From Cupriavidus necator A5-1 (GTDB taxonomy: Bacteria > Pseudomonadota > Gammaproteobacteria > Burkholderiales > Burkholderiaceae), in assembly GCF_000744095.1 (NCBI RefSeq), contig NZ_JQLI01000008.1, forward strand, positions 4,216,001 through 4,280,000: a stretch of 64,000 bases of DNA, read 5' to 3'. How positions within the stretch are numbered: the first letter of the stretch is position 1; each line of letters opens with the position of its first letter. The position numbers and the translations under genes were made by a program. The notes below the pieces were generated by a model that was given only the letters and a program-made list of their open reading frames with translations, was not told the origin of the DNA and searched no databases. Below, one piece after another: positions 8,245-16,784 of this stretch.

Positions 8245-9966
8245 TCAGTTCGCCAGCTGGTTGCGCACGTGGCCGACCACATCGGCCACGCTGACCGCGG
8301 TGGCCTGCGCGTCACGCCGGCCCTGGTACTCGACCTTGCCCTCCTTCAGACCGCGGTCGCCCACCACCACGCGGTTCGGCACGCCGATCAGCTCCCAGTC
8401 GGCGAACATCACGCCGGGGCGCTCGCCGCGGTCGTCGATGATGACGTCCACGCCGGCCGCCAGCAGCTCGGCATGGATGCGGTCGGCCTCGGCCTTGACG
8501 GCTTCGGAGCGGTCGTAGCCCACTGGGCAGATCACCACCGCGAACGGGGCGATCGCAGCCGGCCAGATGATGCCGCGCTCATCGAAGTTCTGCTCGATCG
8601 CGGCGCCCAGGATGCGGGTGATGCCGATGCCGTAGCAGCCCATCTGCATCGGCTGGGTCTTGCCGTTCTCGTCCAGGAAGGTGGCGTTCATCGATTCCGA
8701 GTAACGCGTACCCAGCATGAACACGTGGCCCACCTCGATACCGCGGCAGATTTCCAGCGTGCCCTGGCCCTCCGGCGAGGTGTCGCCGGCGACCACGTTG
8801 CGCAGGTCGGCCACGATCGGCTCGGGCAGGTCGCGGCCCCAGTTGACGCCGGTGTAGTGGTAGTCGCGGTAGTTGGCGCCGCAGACGAAGTCGCTCATGT
8901 TGGCGACGGTGCGGTCGGCCACCACCTTGACCGGTTTCTTGGCGCCGATCGGACCGAGGTAGCCCGGCGGCGAGCCGAAGGCGTCGACGATTTCGTTCTC
9001 GGTGGCGAAGCGAAAGTCGGCCAGGCCCGGTACCTTGGACGCCTTGACCTCGTTCAGCTCATGATCGGCGCGGATCAGCAGCAGCCAGATCTCGGCGCCG
9101 GCCTCGGTGTCCTTGGCCAGTACGATGGACTTGACGTTGCGTTCCAGCGGGATGCCCAGGAACTCTGCCACGTGCTCGCACTTGACCTTTTCCGGGGTGA
9201 AGGTCTTGACCAGGTCTTCCTTGGGCGCGGCGCGCTCGGCCAGCAGCGGCAGCGCCTCGGCGGCCTCCATGTTGGCGGCGTAGTCCGAGGTCGGGCAGTA
9301 GACGATGGCGTCTTCACCGGTCTCGGCGATCACATGGAACTCATGCGAGCCCGAGCCGCCGATGGCGCCGTTGTCGGCCGCCACCGCACGGAATTCCAGC
9401 CCGAAGCGGCGGAAGATGCGCACGTAGGCGTCGTACATGTTCTCGTACGACTTGCGCAGGCCGTCGGTGTCACGGTCGAAGGAATAGGCGTCCTTCATGG
9501 TGAACTCGCGCCCGCGCATGATGCCGAAGCGCGGCCGGCGCTCATCGCGGAACTTGGTCTGGATCTGGTAGAAATTGAGCGGCAGCTGCTTGTAGCTGCG
9601 GATCTCGCTGCGGGCGATATCGGTCACCACCTCTTCCGAGGTCGGTTGCACCGCGAAGTCGCGCTCATGGCGGTCCTTCAGGCGCAGCAGTTCGGGGCCC
9701 ATCTTGTCCCAGCGGCCGGTTTCCTGCCACAGCTCGGCCGGCTGGATCACTGGCATGGACAATTCCACCGCGCCGGCGCGATTCATCTCCTCGCGCACGA
9801 TGTTCTCGACCTTGCGGATCACGCGCAGCCCGATCGGCATGTAGCTGTAGATGCCGGCGCCCAGCTTCTTGATCATGCCGGCGCGCATCATCAGTTTGTG
9901 CGACACGATTTCCGCGTCGGCGGGCGCTTCCTTGAGGGTGGAAATGAAGAATTGCGAGGCTTTCAT
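8245..9966 (-). CDS. proS: Prolyl-tRNA synthetase
   Basis: 573-residue class II aminoacyl-tRNA synthetase of the bacterial type with an inserted editing domain. The N-terminus MKASQFFISTLKEAPADAEI and the motif-1 region MMRAGMIKKLGAGIYSYMP are typical. Motif 2 is seen in FRDERRPRFGIMRGREFTM, the editing insert starts near YCPTSDYAANMEAAEALP, and motif 3 lies in MGCYGIGITRILGAAIEQ. It is the first gene of an apparent proS-transglycosylase-hydroxylase operon and is divergent from rppH. Confidence 0.97.
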   Translation of the reverse strand: MKASQFFISTLKEAPADAEIVSHKLMMRAGMIKKLGAGIYSYMPIGLRVIRKVENIVREEMNRAGAVELSMPVIQPAELWQETGRWDKMGPELLRLKDRHERDFAVQPTSEEVVTDIARSEIRSYKQLPLNFYQIQTKFRDERRPRFGIMRGREFTMKDAYSFDRDTDGLRKSYENMYDAYVRIFRRFGLEFRAVAADNGAIGGSGSHEFHVIAETGEDAIVYCPTSDYAANMEAAEALPLLAERAAPKEDLVKTFTPEKVKCEHVAEFLGIPLERNVKSIVLAKDTEAGAEIWLLLIRADHELNEVKASKVPGLADFRFATENEIVDAFGSPPGYLGPIGAKKPVKVVADRTVANMSDFVCGANYRDYHYTGVNWGRDLPEPIVADLRNVVAGDTSPEGQGTLEICRGIEVGHVFMLGTRYSESMNATFLDENGKTQPMQMGCYGIGITRILGAAIEQNFDERGIIWPAAIAPFAVVICPVGYDRSEAVKAEADRIHAELLAAGVDVIIDDRGERPGVMFADWELIGVPNRVVVGDRGLKEGKVEYQGRRDAQATAVSVADVVGHVRNQLAN

Positions 9967-10111
9967 CCGTTGTTTCTCTCGAGGCCGTCGTCGAATCCCG
10001 GCAAAATCCGGGGGAGCTGCGGCACTGATTTGTCGCGCACGCGCCTGAAACTGCCCTTCTGCTCGGGGAAAACCACCATCCCCCCTTCTGAGCCCGGCTG
10101 CGCGCTTCCTT

Positions 10112-10117
10112 TATAAT
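10112..10117 (+). promoter_or_regulatory. Candidate -10 box for rppH
   Basis: A perfect TATAAT lies 32 bp before the rppH start in the GC-rich proS-rppH divergent gap. No good -35 element is visible at the proper spacing, so this is a moderate call. The leader between it and the ATG includes AAAGGATTCGAGG, which can serve as the ribosome-binding site. Confidence 0.45.
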
Positions 10118-10149
10118 CAGCGTAATTCTAAAGGATTCGAGGTGCAGTC

Positions 10150-10875
10150 ATGCTCGATCGTGAAGGCTTTCGCCCGAACGTCGGCATCATCCTCCTCAAC
10201 GCACGAAACGAGGTTTTCTGGGGCAAGCGAATCGGCGAACACTCCTGGCAGTTCCCGCAAGGCGGCATCAAGTACGGCGAAACGCCGGAACAGGCCATGT
10301 ACCGCGAACTGCATGAGGAAATCGGCCTGCTTCCGGAGCACGTCAGGATCGTCGGTCGCACGCGCGACTGGCTGCGTTACGAGGTGCCGGACAAGTTCAT
10401 CCGCCGCGAGATCCGCGGCCACTACAAGGGCCAGAAACAAATCTGGTTCCTGCTGCGCATGGCCGGCAGGGACTGCGATATCCACCTTCGCGCCACCGAC
10501 CATCCGGAGTTCGACGCCTGGCGCTGGAGCCATTACTGGGTGCCGCTGGAGGCGGTGATCGAGTTCAAGCGCGATGTCTATCAGATGGCGCTGACGGAAT
10601 TGTCACGCTTCCTGAACCGGCACCCGCGCGTGCCGCTGAGCCCCTATGGCACACACGGCGCCCATGGTGCGCATGGCATGCATGGGCGCCACGGCGGGCC
10701 GCGCGGCCAGATGCAAGGCCGAGGTGGCCAGCCGGGGCAGCCGGCGGTGGCCGGGGCCGACTGCGATGGCGCGGCGGAACCCGAGCCCGCCCCTGCGCCC
10801 GCGCCTGAAGCCCAGCCTGTATCTGTTTCGCCGGCCGCAGCGCCGGTATCCACCTCACGGAGCACTGATGACTAG
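10150..10875 (+). CDS. rppH: RNA pyrophosphohydrolase RppH with long C-terminal tail
   Basis: Nudix hydrolase that removes pyrophosphate from the 5' end of triphosphorylated mRNA to start decay. The start MLDREGFRPNVGIILLN and the Nudix box (GGIKYGETPEQAMYREL, then HEEIGL) are typical. The catalytic part ends near residue 165 (LSRFLNRHPRVPLSP). The remaining 75 residues are a low-complexity tail: a His/Gly/Met-rich stretch (GTHGAHGAHGMHGRHGG), then a Pro/Ala-rich stretch. E. coli RppH is about 176 residues, so the tail is an extension. The stop overlaps the next gene start by 8 bp. Confidence 0.93.
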   Translation: MLDREGFRPNVGIILLNARNEVFWGKRIGEHSWQFPQGGIKYGETPEQAMYRELHEEIGLLPEHVRIVGRTRDWLRYEVPDKFIRREIRGHYKGQKQIWFLLRMAGRDCDIHLRATDHPEFDAWRWSHYWVPLEAVIEFKRDVYQMALTELSRFLNRHPRVPLSPYGTHGAHGAHGMHGRHGGPRGQMQGRGGQPGQPAVAGADCDGAAEPEPAPAPAPEAQPVSVSPAAAPVSTSRSTDD

Positions 10876-11449
10876 TTTCACCGGCCCGGGCCGCCTTGGC
10901 GGCCTGCGCGCTGCCGGACTGCTGCTTGCCGCGGCCAGCCTTGCGCTGGCCGGCTGCAAGACCACCGGCAAGCAGATGGCAGAGGAAGAGAGCACGTGGC
11001 TCAACCCGTTCGCGCCCAAGACCTTCGAGGAGGCAAAGGCGATGCTGCCGCCGCTGCCGCAGGACGCCGACCTGATCCCGTTCTCGGTATCGGGCACCGG
11101 CAACCTCTCGTTCGCGGTGGACAGCAAGTCGGTCTCGGTTGGCAAGGACAACGTGGTGCGCTATACCGTTGTCACCAGCAGTCGGAGCGGTGCGCGCAAC
11201 GTGACCTTCGAAGGCATGCGTTGCGACGCGTTCGAGCGCAAGCTCTACGCCACGCTGCCGGCCGGCGCCAAGGAATGGATTCCGAACCTGAGCGAATACG
11301 GCGAGAACTGGCACCGCATGGAAACCCGGGTGAGCAACGCCTATGCCGCGACGCTGGCGACCGATTTCTTCTGTGAAGGCCGCACGGTGGCCGGCAAGCC
11401 GGATGACATGGTGCGCGAGCTGAAGTCACGGGCGCCAAGCAATCGCTGA
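10868..11449 (+). CDS. CNP1-like family lipoprotein
   Basis: 193-residue predicted outer- or inner-membrane lipoprotein. The signal sequence ends in a lipobox (SLALAGC), so Cys at about residue 30 should be lipidated. The mature part matches the CNP1-like family by pattern (FSVSGTGNLSFAVDSKSVSV, VVRYTVVTSSRSGARNVTFE, and a C-terminal ATDFFCEG). Its function is unknown. The ATG at 10868 lies within the end of rppH (8-bp overlap) and suggests translational coupling. A strong terminator follows. Confidence 0.8.
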   Translation: MTSFTGPGRLGGLRAAGLLLAAASLALAGCKTTGKQMAEEESTWLNPFAPKTFEEAKAMLPPLPQDADLIPFSVSGTGNLSFAVDSKSVSVGKDNVVRYTVVTSSRSGARNVTFEGMRCDAFERKLYATLPAGAKEWIPNLSEYGENWHRMETRVSNAYAATLATDFFCEGRTVAGKPDDMVRELKSRAPSNR

Positions 11450-11468
11450 CACCGGAAGCGTCGATACG

Positions 11469-11505
11469 AAAACGGCGGGACTGTCATCCAGTCCCGCCGT
11501 TTTTT
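11469..11505 (+). terminator. Rho-independent terminator after rppH-CNP1 genes
   Basis: Arms AAACGGCGGGACT and AGTCCCGCCGTTT enclose a 7-8 base loop, and a T-run follows on the plus strand. A-residues precede the hairpin, so it could also work for the convergent proB transcript. Confidence 0.85.
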
Positions 11506-11528
11506 CTTATGCGCTTGTTGCCTGTGCC

Positions 11529-12647
11529 TCAGACCAGCACCAGGTTATCGCGATGGATCAGCTCGGGCTCGTTCAGGTGACCGAGCACGGATTCGATCTC
11601 GGACGAGGGCTTGCGCGCGATCAGCCGCGCCTCGGCGCTGGAATAGTTGGTGATGCCGCGCGCGACCTCGCGCCCTTGTGTGTCGACGCAGGCGATCACC
11701 TCGCCGCGGGCGAACTCGCCCTGGACTTCTACCACCCCGATCGGCAGCAATGACTTGCCACCGCCGGTGAGCTTCTCGACCGCGCCATTGTCGATCACCA
11801 CGCGCCCGCGCAGCTGCAGGTGGTCGGCCATCCATTGCTTGCGCGCGGTCAGCCGGCCGGTTGGCGCCAGCAACTGGGTGCCGATGGCCTCGCCGGCGGC
11901 CAGGCGCTCCAGCACATTGGCTTCGCGCCCGGAGGCGATGGTGGTGTGGGCACCCGACTTGGCCGCGCGCTTGGCCGCCAGGATCTTGGTCAGCATGCCG
12001 CCGCGGCCGATCGACGTGCCTGCGCCGCCGGCCATCGCTTCCAGCTCGGGCGTACCGGCCAGCGCCTCGTCCACGAACTCGGCGGCCGGGTCCTTGCGCG
12101 GGTCGGCGGTGTACAGGCCGCGCTGGTCGGTCAGGATCACCAGCGCGTCGCCTTCGATCAGGTTGGTCACCAGCGCGCCCAGCGTGTCATTGTCGCCGAA
12201 CTTGATTTCGTCGGTGACCACGGTGTCGTTCTCGTTGATGATTGGCACCACGCCCAGCGACAGCAGCGTCAGCAGCGTGGAGCGCGCGTTCAGGTAGCGC
12301 TCGCGGTCGGCCAGGTCGGCGTGGGTCAGCAGCACCTGCGCGGTGCGGATGCCGTAGCGGCCGAACTGGCTTTCATAGACCTGCGCCAGGCCCATCTGGC
12401 CGACGGCGGCGGCGGCCTGCAGCTCGTGGATTTCCTTGGGGCGGCGCACCCAGCCCAGGCGCTGCATGCCTTCGGCGATGGCGCCGGAGCTGACCAGCAC
12501 GACCTCCTTGCCCGCCACGCGCAGCTTGGCGATCTGGGCCGCCCAGCGGGCGATGGCGTCGTGGTCCAGCCCCTTGCCGTCGTTGGTAACCAGGCTGGAG
12601 CCGACTTTGACGACGATGCGCTTTGCCTGCGCGATGACCGATTGCAT
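11529..12647 (-). CDS. proB: Glutamate 5-kinase
   Basis: 372-residue enzyme for the first step of proline synthesis (glutamate to glutamyl 5-phosphate). The amino-acid kinase core shows RIVVKVGSSLVTNDGKG, VLVSSGAIAEGMQRLG, NENDTVVTDEIKFGDNDTLG and a C-terminal PUA domain from about residue 275 (LQLRGRVVIDNGAVEKL). The feedback-inhibition loop region is present. It is the last gene of the rplU-rpmA-obgE-proB run, 100 bp after obgE, an order common in betaproteobacteria. Confidence 0.96.
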   Translation of the reverse strand: MQSVIAQAKRIVVKVGSSLVTNDGKGLDHDAIARWAAQIAKLRVAGKEVVLVSSGAIAEGMQRLGWVRRPKEIHELQAAAAVGQMGLAQVYESQFGRYGIRTAQVLLTHADLADRERYLNARSTLLTLLSLGVVPIINENDTVVTDEIKFGDNDTLGALVTNLIEGDALVILTDQRGLYTADPRKDPAAEFVDEALAGTPELEAMAGGAGTSIGRGGMLTKILAAKRAAKSGAHTTIASGREANVLERLAAGEAIGTQLLAPTGRLTARKQWMADHLQLRGRVVIDNGAVEKLTGGGKSLLPIGVVEVQGEFARGEVIACVDTQGREVARGITNYSSAEARLIARKPSSEIESVLGHLNEPELIHRDNLVLV

Positions 12648-12747
12648 GGCGGGAATCCTGTCTCCCGGGCAGCCGGCGGCGGGCGCCGCGCCCGAATTGT
12701 CCGAATGTAGTGTGCTGCGGTGAGGCCAGCCGTCGGCGGCCTCTTGC

Positions 12748-13845
12748 TTATGCCTCGCGCTCGCCCTGGTCGACGTTGTGCAGGCGCTCGTCCAGGCGGA
12801 TATCCGGCTCGGCCAGCGCCGCGGCCTCCGCGGCCTTGATCGCCAGCAGGTGGTCCTTGATTGCGTAGATCAGGTCGCGACAGTTTTCGCCGGTCAGCGC
12901 CGAGATCTGGAACACCGGGCCCTTCCACTTGTAGCGCTTGAGGAAGTCCTTCACCTTCGCGGCGCGTTCTTCCTCGGGGACCATGTCGAGCTTGTTCAGC
13001 ACCAGCCAGCGGGGCTTGTCGTGCAGCGTTTCGTCGTACTTCTTCAGTTCGTTGACGATGGCCTTGGCTTCGGCGACCGGGTCGACCGCCTCGTCGAATG
13101 GCGCCAGGTCGACGATATGCAGCAGCAGGCCGGTACGCTGCAGGTGGCGCAGGAACTGGTGGCCCAGGCCCGCGCCTTCTGCCGCGCCTTCGATCAGGCC
13201 GGGGATGTCCGCAACCACGAACGATTGCTCGTGGTCCACGCGCACCACGCCCAGGTTGGGATGCAGCGTGGTGAACGGGTAGTCCGCGACCTTCGGGCGC
13301 GCATTGGAAATATGCGAGATAAAGGTCGACTTGCCGGCGTTAGGCATGCCCAGCAGGCCGACGTCGGCCAGCACCTTCAGCTCGAGCTTGAGCATGCGGC
13401 GCTCGCCCGGCTTGCCGTCTACCTGCTGGCGCGGCGCTCGGTTGGTACTGGACTTGAAATGCAGGTTGCCCCAGCCACCCATGCCTCCTTCGGCCAGGCA
13501 CACGCGCTGGCCATGCTCGGTCAGGTCGGCGATCACCTCGCCGGTGTCCATGTCCATAATCAGCGTGCCCACCGGCATGCGCAGCGTGACGTCTTCGCCA
13601 GCCGCGCCATAGCAGTCGGAGCCGCGGCCGTTCTCGCCGTTGCGCGCCACGTGCTTCCTGGCATAGCGGAAGTCGATCAGCGTATTGATATTGCGGTCCG
13701 CCACGGCGAACACGCTGCCGCCCCGGCCGCCATCGCCACCATCCGGGCCGCCGAAGGGCACAAACTTCTCGCGCCGGAACGAGGCGCTGCCATTGCCGCC
13801 GTTGCCGGCGATGGCTTCGATTCGGGCTTCGTCGATGAACTTCAT
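12748..13845 (-). CDS. obgE: GTPase ObgE/CgtA
   Basis: 365-residue ribosome-assembly and stress GTPase. The glycine-rich Obg fold is at the N-terminus (AIAGNGGNGSASFRREKF, GGDGGRGGSV). The G domain has the P-loop GMPNAGKSTFISHI, DIPGLIEGAAEGAGLG and LNKLDMVP. The C-terminal tail is short and acidic. It is downstream of rplU-rpmA, as in most bacteria. Confidence 0.97.
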   Translation of the reverse strand: MKFIDEARIEAIAGNGGNGSASFRREKFVPFGGPDGGDGGRGGSVFAVADRNINTLIDFRYARKHVARNGENGRGSDCYGAAGEDVTLRMPVGTLIMDMDTGEVIADLTEHGQRVCLAEGGMGGWGNLHFKSSTNRAPRQQVDGKPGERRMLKLELKVLADVGLLGMPNAGKSTFISHISNARPKVADYPFTTLHPNLGVVRVDHEQSFVVADIPGLIEGAAEGAGLGHQFLRHLQRTGLLLHIVDLAPFDEAVDPVAEAKAIVNELKKYDETLHDKPRWLVLNKLDMVPEEERAAKVKDFLKRYKWKGPVFQISALTGENCRDLIYAIKDHLLAIKAAEAAALAEPDIRLDERLHNVDQGEREA

Positions 13846-13989
13846 GATGGGTTTTCCGTGATGGGAGCGGCGGGCTGGCGGCCGGATGCCGCCTGCCCTG
13901 CCGGGCGCACCGCAAAAGGCGCTATCGAAGCGAGGTGAATCCCAAGCCCCGCCAGGATCGCTTTGATAGTGCCCCTAATTGTGGCCAGA

Positions 13990-14019
13990 AAAGAAAAAGC
14001 CCCGCAAGCGTTGCGGGGC
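13990..14019 (-). terminator. Terminator between rpmA and obgE
   Basis: The arms GCCCCGCAA and TTGCGGGGC form a 9-bp stem with a GCG loop, followed on the minus strand by TTTTTCTTT. It lies 23 bp after rpmA, so the ribosomal-protein transcript can end here or be attenuated before obgE. Confidence 0.85.
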
Positions 14020-14041
14020 CTTCATCCTGCAAAGGCTGTTA

Positions 14042-14302
14042 TCAGGCCGCCGGAACGACGCTGACGTGCTGCTTCTTGGCAGGGCCCTTGACGGCGAACT
14101 GCACGTGGCCGTCCACCAGGGCAAACAGCGTGTGGTCCTTGCCCACGCCGACGTTGTCGCCGGCATGCACGCGGGTACCGCGTTGGCGGATGATGATGCC
14201 GCCGGCATTGATGGCCTGGCCACCAAACACCTTCACGCCCAGACGCTTCGATTCGGAATCACGGCCGTTCCGCGTGGAACCGCCGCCTTTTTTCTGTGCC
14301 AT
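14042..14302 (-). CDS. rpmA: Ribosomal protein bL27
   Basis: 86-residue large-subunit protein near the peptidyl-transferase centre. The N-terminus MAQKKGGGSTRNGRDSESKR is the standard bL27 start with no cleaved extension. The conserved GGQAINAGGIIIRQRGTRVH follows. It is 39 bp downstream of rplU. Confidence 0.97.
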   Translation of the reverse strand: MAQKKGGGSTRNGRDSESKRLGVKVFGGQAINAGGIIIRQRGTRVHAGDNVGVGKDHTLFALVDGHVQFAVKGPAKKQHVSVVPAA

Positions 14303-14341
14303 GTCTTACTCCTGTCGCTTTACCTAGTTACGCTCGATCGA

Positions 14342-14653
14342 TCAGGCAACGATCGCTTCGATGCGCAGTTCGGTGTAATTCTGACGATGGCCCTGACGCT
14401 TCTGGTAGTGCTTGCGACGGCGCATCTTGAAGATCTTCACCTTGTCGTGACGACCTTGGGAGATAACGGTAGCCTTGACGGAAGCCCCGCTAACCAGCGG
14501 CGTACCAAACTTGATTTGGTCGCCGGCGCCCACTGCGAGCACCTGGTCGAGCGTGATTTCTGCGCCAATGTCTGCCGGTATCTGTTCTACTTTCAGTTTT
14601 TCGCCAGCAGCAACCTTGTATTGCTTGCCGCCGGTTTTTACGACCGCGTACAT
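14342..14653 (-). CDS. rplU: Ribosomal protein bL21
   Basis: 103-residue large-subunit protein. MYAVVKTGGKQYKVAAGEKL at the N-terminus and KMRRRKHYQKRQGHRQ near the C-terminus are diagnostic. It is the first gene of the rplU-rpmA-obgE-proB group; a promoter should lie in the region above 14653. Confidence 0.97.
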   Translation of the reverse strand: MYAVVKTGGKQYKVAAGEKLKVEQIPADIGAEITLDQVLAVGAGDQIKFGTPLVSGASVKATVISQGRHDKVKIFKMRRRKHYQKRQGHRQNYTELRIEAIVA

Positions 14654-14905
14654 TGTCGAACCTCTCGGATGTGAATAAAACGCCGAATGCCGGCACTGGC
14701 GCGCCCTGCGCGGCCGGTCAACTGCACGGCGCGGCGTATGGGCGGGCTCACTGCGGCCCGGTTATCTCCCGCCGGTCAGGACCCGCAAAGCGCGCGTAGC
14801 AACCGGAGGAAACCGGGAATTGTAAACGAGGTTCGGGAAAAGCGCAAAGAAAACAGGCACATAGCCTGTGGGCGGCGGCATCGCCACAAAGCGAGGGCGC
14901 CCGGC

Positions 14906-15001
14906 TCAGGTCAGGTCGGCGAGCAGGAATCCCGCCAGTGCGGCAAACGCCACCCACAGGGCGGTGCGGCGCAAATGGCGGCGAGATACGGGCTTGTTCA
15001 T
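14906..15001 (-). CDS. Candidate 31-residue single-membrane-segment protein
   Basis: ATG at 15001 opens a 31-codon frame with a basic N-terminus (MNKPVSRRHLRRT) followed by one hydrophobic helix (LWVAFAALAGFLLADL). Positive-inside topology and the compact form look like a genuine small membrane protein, but there is no homologue I can name. The start is divergent from ispB. It could also be a chance frame. Confidence 0.3.
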   Translation of the reverse strand: MNKPVSRRHLRRTALWVAFAALAGFLLADLT

Positions 15002-15101
15002 GCCCGAATTATAGATGCGCACCACGCGAACGCCCTGCGCGCATACCCTGAGCGGCCATCTTTAGAATGCGCCGCACGCGTAGAACGGCGTGGGCTTCGC
15101 A

Positions 15102-15107
15102 TATAAT
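15102..15107 (+). promoter_or_regulatory. Candidate -10 box for ispB
   Basis: A perfect TATAAT lies 28 bp before the proposed TTG start of ispB. The -35 region is poor (CGTAGA at 17-bp spacing). Confidence 0.4.
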
Positions 15108-15135
15108 CGTCCGGTTTTGCGTAACGGTGATCATC

Positions 15136-16113
15136 TTGTCCCAGCCTTCCGCCACTGCCTTGCTTGCCCCGGTCGCTGCAGACATGCGCGCGGTCGATGC
15201 TGTCATCCGCCAGCGGCTGTCTTCTGAAGTCCCGCTGATCGAGCAGATCGGCGAATACATCATCGGTGCCGGCGGCAAGCGCCTGCGCCCGGTGATCCTG
15301 CTGCTGACGGCGCGCGCGCTGGGCTACGACGGCAACCGCCACCATGAGCTGGCCGCCGTCGTCGAATTCATCCATACGGCCACACTGCTGCACGACGACG
15401 TGGTCGACGAGTCCGAGCTGCGGCGCGGCCGCGATACCGCCAACGCGGTATTCGGCAACGCGGCCAGCGTGCTGGTCGGCGACTTCCTCTATTCGCGTGC
15501 GTTCCAGATGATGGTCGATGCGGGCAGCATGCGCATCATGGAAATCCTGTCCAACGCGACCAACGTGATCGCCGAGGGGGAAGTCCTGCAGCTGCTGAAC
15601 ATGCATGACCCGGATGTCACCATCGAGCGCTACCTGCAGGTGATCCGCTACAAGACCGCCAAGCTGTTCGAGGCCGCGGCCCAGTTGGGCGCGGTGCTGG
15701 CCGGCGCCGACGCGGAGATGGAAGAAGCCGCGGCCGAGTACGGCCGCCGCATCGGCACCGCCTTCCAGTTGATCGACGACATGCTCGACTACACCGCCAG
15801 CGCGGAGCAGATGGGCAAGAACGCCGGCGACGACCTGCGCGAAGGCAAGCCCACGCTGCCGCTGCTGCACCTGCTCGAGCACGGCACCGCCGAGCAACGC
15901 CAGCTGGCGCGCGACGCCATCGTCCAGGGCGGCACCGAGCACTTCGACGCCGTGTTCGCCGCGATCCACGCCAGCGGCGCACTGGAGGTGACCTACGAAG
16001 CCGCGCGGCGTGAGGCCGAGGCTGCGGAAAAGGCTGCGATGCAATTCCCCGCGTCGGAGCTGAAAGAGACCCTGATCCAGCTCTGCTCGTTCTCGCTGCA
16101 GCGATTGTCTTAA
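15136..16113 (+). CDS. ispB: Octaprenyl diphosphate synthase
   Basis: Trans-prenyltransferase that makes the C40 side chain of ubiquinone from FPP and IPP. First Asp-rich motif LLHDDVVDESELRRG and second LIDDMLDYT are both present, as is GGKRLRPVILLLTARALGYD. I choose the TTG at 15136 (325 residues, reading SQPSATALLAPVAADM after the start) because its length matches E. coli IspB at the N-terminus. An ATG at 15184 would give 309 residues, and a GTG at 15127 is also in frame. It is a single transcription unit ahead of the tRNA. Confidence 0.92.
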   Translation: MSQPSATALLAPVAADMRAVDAVIRQRLSSEVPLIEQIGEYIIGAGGKRLRPVILLLTARALGYDGNRHHELAAVVEFIHTATLLHDDVVDESELRRGRDTANAVFGNAASVLVGDFLYSRAFQMMVDAGSMRIMEILSNATNVIAEGEVLQLLNMHDPDVTIERYLQVIRYKTAKLFEAAAQLGAVLAGADAEMEEAAAEYGRRIGTAFQLIDDMLDYTASAEQMGKNAGDDLREGKPTLPLLHLLEHGTAEQRQLARDAIVQGGTEHFDAVFAAIHASGALEVTYEAARREAEAAEKAAMQFPASELKETLIQLCSFSLQRLS

Positions 16114-16271
16114 CGCGAAAGCGGCGTAGGCAATGGAAGCGGGATGAAAGGCGATTTTGCCTTCCCCTCTTCCCTTTCAAAAAAAACGCTGCTAAACTTG
16201 CCTTCTTTGCTGCTGACGACCAAACTTAACGGTTAAGCTTACCTGTTAAGAGTTAGCCAGGAAGACCAAAT

Positions 16272-16348
16272 CGGGGTGTAGCTTAGCCTGGTAGAGCGCT
16301 ACGTTCGGGACGTAGAGGCCGGAGGTTCGAATCCTCTCACCCCGACCA
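16272..16348 (+). tRNA. tRNA-Pro (anticodon CGG)
   Basis: 77-nt cloverleaf. The acceptor arms CGGGGTG and CACCCCG pair and are followed by an encoded ACCA. The anticodon stem CTACG/CGTAG carries loop TTCGGGA, giving anticodon CGG (reads CCG). T-arm GGAGGTTCGAATCCTCT is normal. Its far end borders a decayed toxin-antitoxin module; tRNA 3' ends are common integration sites. Confidence 0.96.
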
Positions 16349-16353
16349 GATTT

Positions 16354-16389
16354 AAAGAGCCGAATCGACGTGAGTTGATTCGGCTCTTT
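16354..16389 (+). terminator. Terminator of tRNA-Pro
   Basis: AAAGAGCCGAATC pairs with GATTCGGCTCTTT around an 10-base loop, ending in CTCTTTGTCTTT. It starts 6 bp after the tRNA CCA. Confidence 0.85.
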
Positions 16390-16462
16390 GTCTTTGTGCC
16401 GGCCATTCGGGCCACGGCACGTCCCCACCCCACGCCAGATCGGCTGCGCCGCTACTGTCCGA

Positions 16463-16784
16463 TCAACCCTTGATCGCCGTACGCTGACGCTTGAACGCCC
16501 TCAGGTCGGCTACGGTGAAAAGCTGGCTACGTCCCACTTCGGCACGAGCAGTCAGCTTGCCATCCCGCACCAGGCGGCGGAAGGTGGCGATCGAGACTTC
16601 CAGGTATTCGGCGGCCTCGGCGGCGGTGAAATCATCCTCGGCCAGGTGACCAAAGACTTCCTCGTGCGAGAAGTTCTCGTCCCGGAAAGCCTGCTCCCCG
16701 ACCAGCGTGAAGAACTTGACGCGCTCCTGCACCGGCATCTTGCTGACGTGCCTTCATCAGGTCTTCTGCGGTCATGATGTTCAT
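16463..16784 (-). pseudogene. HTH antitoxin gene with 5' frameshift
   Basis: The readable 91-codon frame from 16738 encodes an excisionase/MerR-like helix-turn-helix protein (FTAAEAAEYLEVSIATFRR, GRSQLFTVADLRAFKRQ). It is the type found as antitoxin beside RelE-like toxins. The natural start appears to be the ATG at 16784 (MNIMTAEDLMKA), overlapping the toxin stop as ATGA. One extra base near 16748 shifts this leader out of frame with the rest (removing it would give MKAVSKMPVQERVKFF). A shortened product from 16738 might still be made, so loss of function is likely but not certain. Confidence 0.7.

Larger units (their letters stand above)
14654..15135. other. Divergent rplU/ispB intergenic region
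   Basis: About 480 bp separate rplU (minus) from ispB (plus). It must hold the rplU promoter and leader and the ispB promoter. A tiny minus-strand ORF (14906-15001) is the only plausible gene. No other RNA gene, repeat or convincing ORF was recognised; bL21 leaders can be regulatory, but I could not identify one. Confidence 0.4.

Noticed and set aside
8038..10116. Plus-strand open frame of about 690 codons opposite proS
   Set aside because: Antisense shadow of proS with no recognisable motif.
15067..15135. Upstream extension of ispB from an ATG at 15067
   Set aside because: It would begin upstream of the TATAAT at 15102, and the extra residues have no family similarity.
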